Source: Paraprevotella sp.
GTDB taxonomy: Bacteria > Bacteroidota > Bacteroidia > Bacteroidales > Bacteroidaceae
DNA: 5,374 bases
NCBI GenBank assembly: GCA_017630975.1
Contig: JAGBUF010000280.1
Location: 1-5,374, forward strand
Reading direction: 5' to 3'
In this document: piece by piece, positions 1-5,374 of the stretch
Position numbering within the stretch: the stretch's first letter is position 1
Layout of the letters: each line of letters begins with the position of its first letter
The notes under the pieces: generated by a model
Database searches by the model: none
What the model was told of the DNA's origin: nothing
What the model saw: only the letters and a program-made list of their open reading frames with translations
Made by a program: the position numbers and the translations under genes

Positions 1-1
1 C

Positions 2-805
2 AGCGTAAAGGACAGGACAGCCCTGCACATGATAGAGAAAGCGGAAGAAGATGGTACACTCCAACAAGGTTACACCATTATAGAACCCACCAGTGGGAAT
101 ACCGGTATCGGACTGGCATGGATTTCTGCCCTCAAAGGGTACCGCTTGATATTAACCATGCCGGACACCATGAGCATTGAGCGAAGAAAACTGTTGAAAG
201 CTCTTGGGGCAACAGTGATACTCACCCCGGGAGTTGAAGGCATGAACGGAGCCATACAGAAAGCGAAGGAACTACAACAGGAAATGCCAAATTCTTTCAT
301 ACCACAACAATTCTCCAATATGGCCAATACGGAAGCACATATCACAACAACGGCTGAAAAGATTTGGAGCGATACCAACGGTAATATTGACATTTTTGTG
401 GGCACTGTAGGAACAGGAGGTACGATTACAGGTACAGCCATAGGACTAAAAAGACACCGTCCTGACATCAAAATAGTTGCAGTAGAGCCATACCATTCAT
501 CGGTTCTTTCCGGTGGGAAACCGGGACCTCATCAGATTCAAGGCATTGGAGCCGGATTCATTCCCAAGATTTACGACAATCAACAAATCGACCGCATCAT
601 TCCAGTTAAAGACGAAGAAGCCTTTCATGCTACACGTCTTTTGATGCAGAGAGAGGGAATCATAGCAGGCATCTCATCCGGAGCTGCCTTACATGCTGCA
701 ATTATGTTGTCCAAAGAGCCGGAAAACAAAGGTAAAACAATCGTAGTTTTACTACCGGACACCGGTGAACGCTATCTGTCCACCGCTTTATTCAACAAAG
801 AATAA
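2..805 (+). CDS. cysK: Cysteine synthase A (O-acetylserine sulfhydrylase), 5'-truncated by window edge
   Basis: PLP enzyme that makes L-cysteine from O-acetylserine and sulfide in the cytosol. The reading frame is open to the left edge. It begins with codons for SVKDR, in which the Lys codon at 8-10 is the expected PLP Schiff-base lysine, so the ATG at 29 is internal and not the start. 267 residues are present; family members are about 305-320, so roughly 40 N-terminal residues are missing. Motifs seen: PTSGNTG substrate loop (86-106), PQQF (about 302-313), GTGGT phosphate-binding loop (410-424), GKPGPHQIQGIGAGFIP (about 515-565), GISSGAA with the pyridine-contacting Ser (668-688) and LPDTGERYLST near the end. 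The set fits CysK better than CysM or cystathionine beta-synthase, since there is no CBS domain. It ends in TAA, 10 bp from the convergent folE stop, with no clear terminator between them. Its promoter is outside the window. Confidence 0.93.
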   Translation, partial: SVKDRTALHMIEKAEEDGTLQQGYTIIEPTSGNTGIGLAWISALKGYRLILTMPDTMSIERRKLLKALGATVILTPGVEGMNGAIQKAKELQQEMPNSFIPQQFSNMANTEAHITTTAEKIWSDTNGNIDIFVGTVGTGGTITGTAIGLKRHRPDIKIVAVEPYHSSVLSGGKPGPHQIQGIGAGFIPKIYDNQQIDRIIPVKDEEAFHATRLLMQREGIIAGISSGAALHAAIMLSKEPENKGKTIVVLLPDTGERYLSTALFNKE

Positions 806-815
806 ATTTCTAAAG

Positions 816-1406
816 TTATAACGAATCGCGATGAATCAAATCCAAAAATTCTTCGCGCGTCTTTGCTTGGTTGAATGCACCGGTGAAATCACTGGTCGTA
901 GTAATGGAGTTCTGTTTCTCTACCCCACGCATCTGCATACACATGTGTTTAGCCTCCACCACAACCATCACACCTAGGGGGTTGAGAGCTTCCTGTATAC
1001 ACTCCTTGATTTGCAGAGTCATGCGTTCTTGTACCTGTAAACGATGAGAAAAACAATCTACCACACGGGCTATCTTACTCAAACCCGTAATATACCCATT
1101 AGGGATATAGGCAACATGCACTTTCCCATAAAATGGCAACATATGATGTTCGCATAGAGAAAAGAAATCAATATCCTTGACTATAACCATCTGATGATAA
1201 TCCTCCTTGAACTTCGCAGAGTTCAGAATAGCCTTTGGATCCTCCTTGTATCCCCTTGTCAATGTCTGCATGGCTTTTGCCACACGATACGGTGTACGTT
1301 GCAACCCCTCACGCTCTGCATCCTCACCCAACAAGGAAAGTACTTCCTTGTAATGTCCTTCTAACTTTTCTTGTACCTCTTCGTTGTATATCTCCTGCGA
1401 TTTCAT
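816..1406 (-). CDS. folE: GTP cyclohydrolase I (FolE, type IA)
   Basis: Converts GTP to 7,8-dihydroneopterin triphosphate, the first step to tetrahydrofolate and other pterins or queuosine-type deazapurines; cytosolic homodecamer in this family. At 196 residues it is close to the usual length. Active-site residues line up with the E. coli enzyme at a constant offset of 25: zinc ligands Cys85, His88 and Cys156 (in SLCEHH and KHMCMQMRG), catalytic His87, His154, Gln126-Glu127 (LQVQER), Ser110-Lys111 (GLSK) and Arg160. The N-terminal helix region ([20 protein letters not shown]) and [13 protein letters not shown] are typical. The ATG start shares one base with the TGA stop of the upstream SPOR gene (TGATG), so translation is probably coupled, and no Shine-Dalgarno site is evident. 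All key residues are intact, so it should be active. It is the last gene of the minus-strand block. Confidence 0.97.
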   Translation of the reverse strand: MKSQEIYNEEVQEKLEGHYKEVLSLLGEDAEREGLQRTPYRVAKAMQTLTRGYKEDPKAILNSAKFKEDYHQMVIVKDIDFFSLCEHHMLPFYGKVHVAYIPNGYITGLSKIARVVDCFSHRLQVQERMTLQIKECIQEALNPLGVMVVVEAKHMCMQMRGVEKQNSITTTSDFTGAFNQAKTREEFLDLIHRDSL

Positions 1407-1903
1407 CAGTATGGAATTTGAATCATGGATTTAACAATCGTAGCCTCTTCAAACTCATGGGTTTCTTTTACTTTGTGCAACATCTGCGTCGCCTCCTCTA
1501 TCGTACGAAAATCGCCGACACGGCAAAGCCAACGCGGACTTTGGAACAAAGTATAGGCAGTTAAATCATTAAAATAACTCTTTATTTTTGTGGCTATCGC
1601 ATACGCCTCATTACGTGATGCACGCGAATTTCCTCCGGCATACACTTGAATCCGGAAACCAGCCACCCGTAACATACGGGCAGGAAGTTTCAAATCACTG
1701 CGCACCTCTACATTTTCAAGAGAATCAGCTGTGTTCTGATGAACGACTATTCCGTTGACCAAATTCGTAATGGTCTCACTCTGATAAACATTGACAGTTC
1801 CTTGTTCGCTATTTTCTTCTGTCAACCGTTCCGTAAATGTCTGTTGGGCAAAAGCACATACGCATCCGATAAATGCCCATAAGAAAATGAGGCCTCTTTT
1901 CAT
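1406..1903 (-). CDS. Secreted SPOR-domain protein
   Basis: Small exported protein with a C-terminal SPOR domain, a fold that binds denuded septal peptidoglycan in known members. Counted from the ATG at 1903 it has 165 residues. Residues 1-19 form a signal peptide (MKR, hydrophobic stretch, then CAFA before QQ), with likely cleavage at Ala19/Gln20. Cys14 follows a poor lipobox (FIGC), so a lipoprotein is less likely. Residues 20-80 are low in recognisable features. Residues about 80-160 match [14 protein letters not shown], an amphipathic helix with [10 protein letters not shown], then [20 protein letters not shown] two codons upstream (1909) is also in frame, but I prefer the ATG because it gives a normal signal peptide with an AAAAGAG stretch upstream. 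The gene lies after the tpiA terminator hairpin and I see no promoter of its own, so expression may depend on read-through. Specific function unknown; a role in the envelope or division is inferred from the domain only. Confidence 0.88.
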   Translation of the reverse strand: MKRGLIFLWAFIGCVCAFAQQTFTERLTEENSEQGTVNVYQSETITNLVNGIVVHQNTADSLENVEVRSDLKLPARMLRVAGFRIQVYAGGNSRASRNEAYAIATKIKSYFNDLTAYTLFQSPRWLCRVGDFRTIEEATQMLHKVKETHEFEEATIVKSMIQIPY

Positions 1904-1917
1904 AACCACTCTTTTAG

Positions 1918-1958
1918 AAAAACATTCCCCGCCTCATTCCTTACGGAATCAGGCGAGG
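1918..1958 (-). terminator. Imperfect intrinsic terminator after tpiA
   Basis: On the minus strand a 14-bp stem with one G-G mismatch and one G-T pair (1927-1940 against 1945-1958) closes a GTAA tetraloop, a GNRA-type loop. Two As, TG and then five Ts follow (1918-1922). It lies just after the tpiA TAA (1970-1968) and before the SPOR gene start. Since SPOR and folE lack a visible promoter, it may act as a partial terminator that lowers their expression relative to tpiA. Confidence 0.75.
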
Positions 1959-1967
1959 AGTTAATTA

Positions 1968-2729
1968 TTAAGCTTTCCAAGCATCAATGATGCCCTTGAA
2001 GTCAGCACATTTCAATGCAGCACCACCAATCAAGCCACCATCAACATTCGGTTTTGCAAAGATTTCTTTTGCATTAGAAGGTTTGCAGCTACCACCATAA
2101 AGGATAGAAACATTTTCTGCTGCTTCAGCACCGAATTGCTCAGCGATAGTAGCACGAATAAATGCATGCATCTCCTCAGCTTGTTCAGCTGTAGCTGTCT
2201 TACCTGTACCGATAGCCCATACCGGTTCGTAAGCCAAAATAATGTTTGAGAATTGCTCTGTTGTCAAGTCAAACAAAGAACCAGCCAATTGTTCTTTTAC
2301 TACTTCATTTTGTTTTTCAGCCTCACGCTCTTCCAACACCTCACCGATGCAGAAAATCACTTTCAAACCATTAGCCAAAGCCAAGTTCACCTTCTCTTTC
2401 AGGATTTCAGCAGTCTCACCATAGTAAGCGCGACGCGCAGAGTGAGCCAAGATTACATATTGAGCACCGGAAGACTTCACCATTGCTGCTGATACCTCAC
2501 CGGTATAAGCACCTTGTTCCTTATCTGCACAGTTTTCAGCACCCAATCCGATAATGTTTGTATCCAATACATTGGCAACAGAAGCCAAGTGAATGAACGG
2601 AGTGCAAATCACAACGTCACAATTAGGTTTGTCGGCAGTCAAAGCCTCATTCAACTCTGTAGCCAAAGCTACACCTTCTTGCAGGTTCAGGTTCATTTTC
2701 CAGTTTCCTGCTACGATTTTCTTTCTCAT
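1968..2729 (-). CDS. tpiA: Triosephosphate isomerase with altered GHSERR motif (internal start within the fused frame)
   Basis: Interconverts dihydroxyacetone phosphate and glyceraldehyde 3-phosphate in glycolysis and gluconeogenesis; usually a cytosolic dimer. From the ATG at 2729 there are 253 residues, the normal TPI length, beginning [13 protein letters not shown]. Present: Asn9 and Lys11 (GNWKMN), electrophile His96, catalytic base Glu168 ([13 protein letters not shown], including the mobile loop 6), YGGS at 211-214 and [10 protein letters not shown] at 231-240, which hold the substrate phosphate. Odd: the family signature GHSERR (residues 95-100) reads AHSARR. Gly95 is Ala (GCT) and the near-invariant Glu98 (Glu97 in yeast-type numbering, which contacts the catalytic Lys) is Ala (GCG). 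Activity may therefore be much reduced. The leader before the ATG is A-rich (AAAAACAAGAAAA), the usual style of a well-translated start in this group. The same frame continues upstream without a stop into the DoxX-like gene. The identity is secure, but activity is uncertain. Confidence 0.93.
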   Translation of the reverse strand: MRKKIVAGNWKMNLNLQEGVALATELNEALTADKPNCDVVICTPFIHLASVANVLDTNIIGLGAENCADKEQGAYTGEVSAAMVKSSGAQYVILAHSARRAYYGETAEILKEKVNLALANGLKVIFCIGEVLEEREAEKQNEVVKEQLAGSLFDLTTEQFSNIILAYEPVWAIGTGKTATAEQAEEMHAFIRATIAEQFGAEAAENVSILYGGSCKPSNAKEIFAKPNVDGGLIGGAALKCADFKGIIDAWKA

Positions 2730-4049
2730 TTTTCTTGTTTTTAAAAGGTTATTAATCTTCTTCCTATGTTTCATTCTTTTGTACAACTTACTTCCTACCC
2801 AAATTCTGTCAGCAAAAACCACCAATCGTAAGGGGATAAGAAACCATAGCAATACGCGCAAAGTGACCATCAGTCGTGAGTCCAACTGTAATCGTCCCAT
2901 CAACGACTGTTCTAACGGAGCATTGAGTTGGTCGCTTGTTGGCAATGTATTACAACTCCATTTATTATATACCACACCGTTCTTCAACAACACCAATCCC
3001 GGGTTGGAACGAACAATAGTTTTCAAAGTGATATCATCGGCAATGGCAAAAGGATAATCAGCCCCTTCAAGCTCTTTCCAAGTTTCTATCATTTCATCAC
3101 CCGAAGCTGTCAGACAATAAAACGCATATTGGTGTTCCACACAATAGTCATAAAGTTCATTGATACGGTCCACATTACTATCGTCGGCCTCTTCCAGATG
3201 TGGTGCAATCAACAAAAATGTATAGCTTGTATCCGCCAAGACATTCATCGTGATATCCTCACCCTCAGGTGTCAGGATTATGGAGAAATCATGAATTTCG
3301 GGGATAAAACCTTCGGACACCATTTTCGTTTTACTCTCTATGAAAGTCCATGTGTCATCGGGATAGTCTTCTAATGTGAACTCCTCGCGCACCCCATCCT
3401 TCTCCATAACAAATGTCGTTTCATAAACCGGGCCTTCAAGTCCCTCCGGTATCTCCATGGCAGCTTTCAAGTCTGCCCCTACATGATAAGGTCTGAAATC
3501 AAATACAGGCAAGCGATACAAAGACACACAAGCCAATATCAATCCAAAAACGATAGAGTAAAGAGAAATCGTCCACTGATTGCGTTCCGATATAAAACGG
3601 GTCATCAAGCGGAAGTAACGGAACACTACCCATGACATTAAAAGTAGCACTATATTCTTGATAAAAGTCTCGGCATGCGTCAATGTAATGGCATCACCAA
3701 AACAGCCACAATCCTCCACCGGATTGGTCAACCACAGATATAGGGTGAGTGGTGTCATGACCAACATAAACAACAAATAGAGCCATGAGGTGAAGCGTCT
3801 ACGCATTCCGAAGAACATATTGATGCCGACACAAAATTCAAAGACAGCCAGACTTATCGCCAATGCCAAGGGGACAAATTCCGGAACCCAAGCCTCCCAA
3901 CCGAATGCTTGGATATAATCCACAAATTTGTACTGCGTACCTTTTGGATCAACGATTTTTACGAAGCCGGAAAAGACGAACGTCACTGCCAAAACAATAC
4001 GGCATACGTTCACTGCCAACCAACGCAATTTATGTTTTGCCTTATTCAC
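1968..4049 (-). CDS. DoxX/MauE-like membrane protein fused in frame to triosephosphate isomerase
   Basis: One open frame of 693 residues if started at the GTG at 4049; the preceding TTG at 4052 is the alternative. Positions here count from that TTG. Residues 1-441 are a DoxX/MauE-like inner-membrane protein with predicted membrane segments at about 11-31, 56-80, 87-108, 130-147, 161-179 and 394-414. A DCGCFGD motif (114-120) lies in the third-to-fourth segment loop. Residues about 185-392 form a soluble domain whose end (about 262-380, with [12 protein letters not shown]) resembles a thioredoxin fold but has no CxxC. Positive charges ([26 protein letters not shown]) put the N-terminus and the tail in the cytosol and the DCGCFGD loop and soluble domain in the periplasm. 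The tail continues into TPI at Met442. A separate DoxX-like protein would be expected, but no stop exists in this frame. The start overlaps the end of the DUF1599 gene by 8 bp, suggesting coupling. Function of the membrane part is unknown; a redox role is inferred from MauE-like relatives. Confidence 0.7.
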   Translation of the reverse strand: MNKAKHKLRWLAVNVCRIVLAVTFVFSGFVKIVDPKGTQYKFVDYIQAFGWEAWVPEFVPLALAISLAVFEFCVGINMFFGMRRRFTSWLYLLFMLVMTPLTLYLWLTNPVEDCGCFGDAITLTHAETFIKNIVLLLMSWVVFRYFRLMTRFISERNQWTISLYSIVFGLILACVSLYRLPVFDFRPYHVGADLKAAMEIPEGLEGPVYETTFVMEKDGVREEFTLEDYPDDTWTFIESKTKMVSEGFIPEIHDFSIILTPEGEDITMNVLADTSYTFLLIAPHLEEADDSNVDRINELYDYCVEHQYAFYCLTASGDEMIETWKELEGADYPFAIADDITLKTIVRSNPGLVLLKNGVVYNKWSCNTLPTSDQLNAPLEQSLMGRLQLDSRLMVTLRVLLWFLIPLRLVVFADRIWVGSKLYKRMKHRKKINNLLKTRKMRKKIVAGNWKMNLNLQEGVALATELNEALTADKPNCDVVICTPFIHLASVANVLDTNIIGLGAENCADKEQGAYTGEVSAAMVKSSGAQYVILAHSARRAYYGETAEILKEKVNLALANGLKVIFCIGEVLEEREAEKQNEVVKEQLAGSLFDLTTEQFSNIILAYEPVWAIGTGKTATAEQAEEMHAFIRATIAEQFGAEAAENVSILYGGSCKPSNAKEIFAKPNVDGGLIGGAALKCADFKGIIDAWKA

Positions 4050-4581
4050 CAAAAGTCAATTTTATCAACCCAAATACCGCATAGTTCATCATATCCATAT
4101 AATTGGCATCCACGCCTTCGGATATGAGCGTATTTCCATCTAACTGCTCTATCTGCTTGGTACGGAACAATTTCATCAAGATTAAATCGGTATAGGAACT
4201 TACCAACATACCTCTCCATGCTTCATCGTAGTCGTGATTTTTCTTCAGCATCAGTTCCAACGTCATTTTCGCAAAACGGTCGTACTGCACCAAAGCCTCT
4301 TCCGCAGACATGTCTTCCTTTTCCGAATAGCCTAAATCCAATTGAATCAAACCTATGATGGCATAATTCACAATACCGATAAATTCAGGACGAATACCTT
4401 CGCCAACCATTGACACACCTTTCACTTCCAATGAACGGATGCGACTTGCCTTGATGAATATCTGGTCGGTAATGGAAGAAGGGCGCATAATTCTCCACGC
4501 AGCACCATAATCGTGTAATTTTTTAGAGAAAATCTCACGACATTCTTTCATGATTTGCTCAAACTGTTCCTGCGTATTCAT
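4042..4581 (-). CDS. Tandem DUF1599 (nucleotide-modification-associated domain 1) protein
   Basis: 179-residue soluble protein made of two DUF1599 copies. Copy one (about 8-84) and copy two (about 101-178) share the same series of blocks: [11 protein letters not shown] against [25 protein letters not shown] against [14 protein letters not shown], and [18 protein letters not shown] against [18 protein letters not shown]. This pattern is direct evidence of an internal duplication. Pfam groups DUF1599 as 'nucleotide modification associated domain 1', named from phage gene neighbourhoods; no biochemical function is established that I know of. There is no signal peptide or membrane segment. I chose the ATG at 4581 over the in-frame GTG at 4623 because the GTG lies inside the promoter -7 region and its 14 extra residues would not be transcribed. 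First gene of the minus-strand block; its end overlaps the next start by 8 bp (GTGAATAA). Confidence 0.88.
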   Translation of the reverse strand: MNTQEQFEQIMKECREIFSKKLHDYGAAWRIMRPSSITDQIFIKASRIRSLEVKGVSMVGEGIRPEFIGIVNYAIIGLIQLDLGYSEKEDMSAEEALVQYDRFAKMTLELMLKKNHDYDEAWRGMLVSSYTDLILMKLFRTKQIEQLDGNTLISEGVDANYMDMMNYAVFGLIKLTFGE

Positions 4582-4604
4582 TTTTGAACTATTTTTAGGT
4601 ATAC

Positions 4605-4627
4605 ATTTGTGCAAAATTAGCACAAAT
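4605..4627. repeat. Perfect inverted repeat centred on the -7 box
   Basis: ATTTGTGC (4605-4612) and GCACAAAT (4620-4627) are exact reverse complements, 8 bp each, with a 7-bp spacer that holds most of the -7 element. The symmetry and placement fit an operator for a dimeric repressor, but part of it follows from the TTTG promoter element, so chance is possible. No regulator gene lies in the window. Confidence 0.55.
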
Positions 4628-4643
4628 CAACGAATTAAACAAA
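4612..4643 (-). promoter_or_regulatory. Bacteroides-type promoter of the DUF1599-tpiA block
   Basis: On the minus strand TTTG (4643-4640) is followed after exactly 20 bp by TAATTTTG (4619-4612). This fits the Bacteroides consensus of a -33 TTTG and a -7 TAnnTTTG with 19-21 bp between. Transcription should start near 4605, leaving a leader of about 25 bases before the ATG at 4581. Inverted repeats overlap both boxes. It is the only clear promoter I find in the minus-strand block, so all downstream genes may depend on it. Confidence 0.82.
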
Positions 4644-4657
4644 GGCTTAAAGCCTTT
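4641..4657. repeat. Palindrome overlapping the -33 box
   Basis: AAAGGCTT and AAGCCTTT flank a single A, giving an almost uninterrupted 17-bp dyad. It covers three of the four -33 TTTG bases (4640-4643). On the plus strand it is followed by two more Ts, which gives a weak terminator shape. It could be an operator, a transcription stop on the plus strand, or chance. Confidence 0.45.
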
Positions 4658-4685
4658 TTCACACAAAGGAAAAGTGAAGACATAG

Positions 4686-4712
4686 AAAAAGAGGTTGGCC
4701 ATCGCCAACCTC
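4686..4712 (-). terminator. Intrinsic terminator after the M23 peptidase gene
   Basis: A perfect 9-bp stem, GAGGTTGGC with GCCAACCTC (4691-4712), closes a 4-base loop and is followed on the minus strand by TTTTTC (4690-4685). It starts 23 bp after the peptidase TAA. There is no T-run on the plus-strand side, so it acts in the minus direction and separates the peptidase transcript from the promoter of the DUF1599 block. Confidence 0.9.
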
Positions 4713-4735
4713 AACTCACTAAGTATATTATTTCA

Positions 4736-5374
4736 TTATGAATATCTAAGAATTTGACCGGGACGTAGGACGGTCTTACGAGTTATTCCGTTCAACTTAC
4801 ACAACCTATCAATAGTTGTACCACGTTTAGCCGCTATGGAAGAAAGGCTTTCACCCGACTTCACACGATGCACGCCCGAACCATTCTTTTGCGAACTGCC
4901 ACTTGCCACCGTTTTTCCATTTCCTGAACGGAAAGTATAGGTATCGCTAACAATATCCTGTGCCTCAAAATCAAACATTTCAGCCGGGTTGATAGCACGC
5001 CCCAAAAAACGGGTCTCAAAATGCAAGTGTGAACCATAGGAGCGTCCTGTATTACCACCCAAACCTATCGGGGTTCCGGCCCTCACAATCTGATCCTCTG
5101 CCACTAACTGTTTAGACATGTGCGCATATACCGTCTCCAAACCATTAGGATGACGAATCACCACATATTTTCCATAACCACTACGTTCATATTTCACTAA
5201 ACGCACCTTTCCGTCAAAGGCCGCATAAATAGTATCGCCCACATATACTTTTACATCAATACCATAGTGAAAACGACGAAAACTTCTACGATAACCGTAT
5301 TTGGACGTAATCTTACGGCTGGTTGTAGGCATACAGAATCTTTTCAAATCTATCACATGCTCTACCGGCAACTG
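4736..5374 (-). CDS. M23 family peptidoglycan endopeptidase with C-terminal LysM, 5'-truncated
   Basis: Zinc metallopeptidase of the LytM/M23 type that cuts peptide bridges of peptidoglycan, presumably in the periplasm. The frame is open through the right edge (first visible codons QLPVEHVIDL), so the TTG at 5371 is not a true start; the N-terminus and any signal peptide are outside. 212 residues are visible, counted from the edge. The M23 domain spans about 20-133: zinc ligands His36 and Asp40 (FHYGID) and His118 (SHLHFE), and catalytic His85 (YAHMS) and His116. NPAEMF follows, as is usual. A Gly/Ser-rich linker (about 150-167) leads to one LysM domain (167-211: VHRVKSGESLSSIAAKRG, then LRPGQILRYS) that binds glycan. 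The complete metal site argues for an active enzyme and not a degenerate EnvC-type activator. It has its own terminator, so it is not in the operon downstream. Confidence 0.94.
   Translation of the reverse strand, partial: QLPVEHVIDLKRFCMPTTSRKITSKYGYRRSFRRFHYGIDVKVYVGDTIYAAFDGKVRLVKYERSGYGKYVVIRHPNGLETVYAHMSKQLVAEDQIVRAGTPIGLGGNTGRSYGSHLHFETRFLGRAINPAEMFDFEAQDIVSDTYTFRSGNGKTVASGSSQKNGSGVHRVKSGESLSSIAAKRGTTIDRLCKLNGITRKTVLRPGQILRYS

Noticed and set aside
70..471. 133-codon open frame on the minus strand inside cysK
   Set aside because: It lies fully opposite a well-conserved cysK, has no recognisable domain and its composition is that of a reverse-strand shadow.
826..833. ATCGCGAT palindrome near the cysK/folE join as a terminator
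   Set aside because: It is 8 bp with no usable loop, lies inside folE, and has no T-run after it.
1235..1564. 109-codon plus-strand frame across the folE/SPOR join
   Set aside because: It lies opposite two confident genes on the other strand and encodes nothing recognisable.
2593..3374. Plus-strand frames of up to 154 codons opposite the DoxX-like gene and tpiA
   Set aside because: They are Phe/Ser/Thr-rich shadows of minus-strand coding sequence, overlap each other, and have no promoter or domain.
3863..4143. Three overlapping short plus-strand frames near the DUF1599/DoxX join
   Set aside because: They overlap one another in different frames opposite conserved genes; chance frames.
4582..4623. 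GTG start for the DUF1599 protein with 14 extra residues
   Set aside because: The GTG lies within the -7 inverted repeat, upstream of the expected transcription start, and the extension is unlike the domain.
4550..4741. 63-codon plus-strand frame over the intergenic region
   Set aside because: It runs through the promoter, both dyads and the terminator of the minus strand; these explain the sequence better.
4861..5058. 65-codon alternate minus-strand frame inside the M23 gene
   Set aside because: It is a frame-shifted reading of the M23/LysM sequence, whose own frame is intact with all catalytic residues.

Overview
The window looks like a stretch of ordinary chromosome from a Bacteroidales species (Bacteroides, Phocaeicola or a close relative). 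Three things suggest this. The proteins have the family style of that order: tandem DUF1599, a DoxX/MauE-like protein with a DCGCFGD loop, a SPOR protein and a LysM-tailed M23 peptidase. There is an exact Bacteroides-type promoter (TTTG, 20 bp, TAnnTTTG). Starts lack strong Shine-Dalgarno sites and have A-rich leaders instead. I see no tRNA, rRNA, CRISPR array, insertion sequence or other mobile element.

Layout: (1) 2-805 (+) is the 3' five-sixths of a cysteine synthase gene (cysK), cut by the left edge. (2) Convergent to it, only 10 bp away, is a minus-strand block. Read in its own direction from right to left it is: tandem-DUF1599 protein (4581-4042), DoxX/MauE-like membrane protein running in frame into triosephosphate isomerase (4049-1968), an intrinsic terminator-like hairpin (1918-1958), a secreted SPOR-domain protein (1903-1406) and GTP cyclohydrolase I, folE (1406-816). 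The genes overlap by 8 bp and 1 bp at two joins, so translational coupling is likely. (3) A promoter with two inverted repeats (about 4605-4657) starts this block. (4) A strong terminator (4686-4712) separates it from an M23 peptidase with a C-terminal LysM (5374-4736), whose 5' end lies beyond the right edge.

The block mixes glycolysis (TPI), pterin/folate-type metabolism (FolE), a cell-envelope redox-like membrane protein and a septal peptidoglycan-binding SPOR protein. The neighbours do not form one obvious pathway; it reads as a conserved housekeeping cluster.

The two most unusual observations concern TPI. First, the near-invariant GHSERR motif reads AHSARR, so the conserved Glu next to the catalytic His is Ala, while the other catalytic residues are intact. 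Second, there is no stop codon between the DoxX-like gene and tpiA, so the sequence as given can encode a 693-residue membrane-tethered DoxX-TPI fusion as well as free TPI from an internal ATG. Both may be natural, or may be sequence errors or alterations. The window does not contain an obvious new defence or mobile system.
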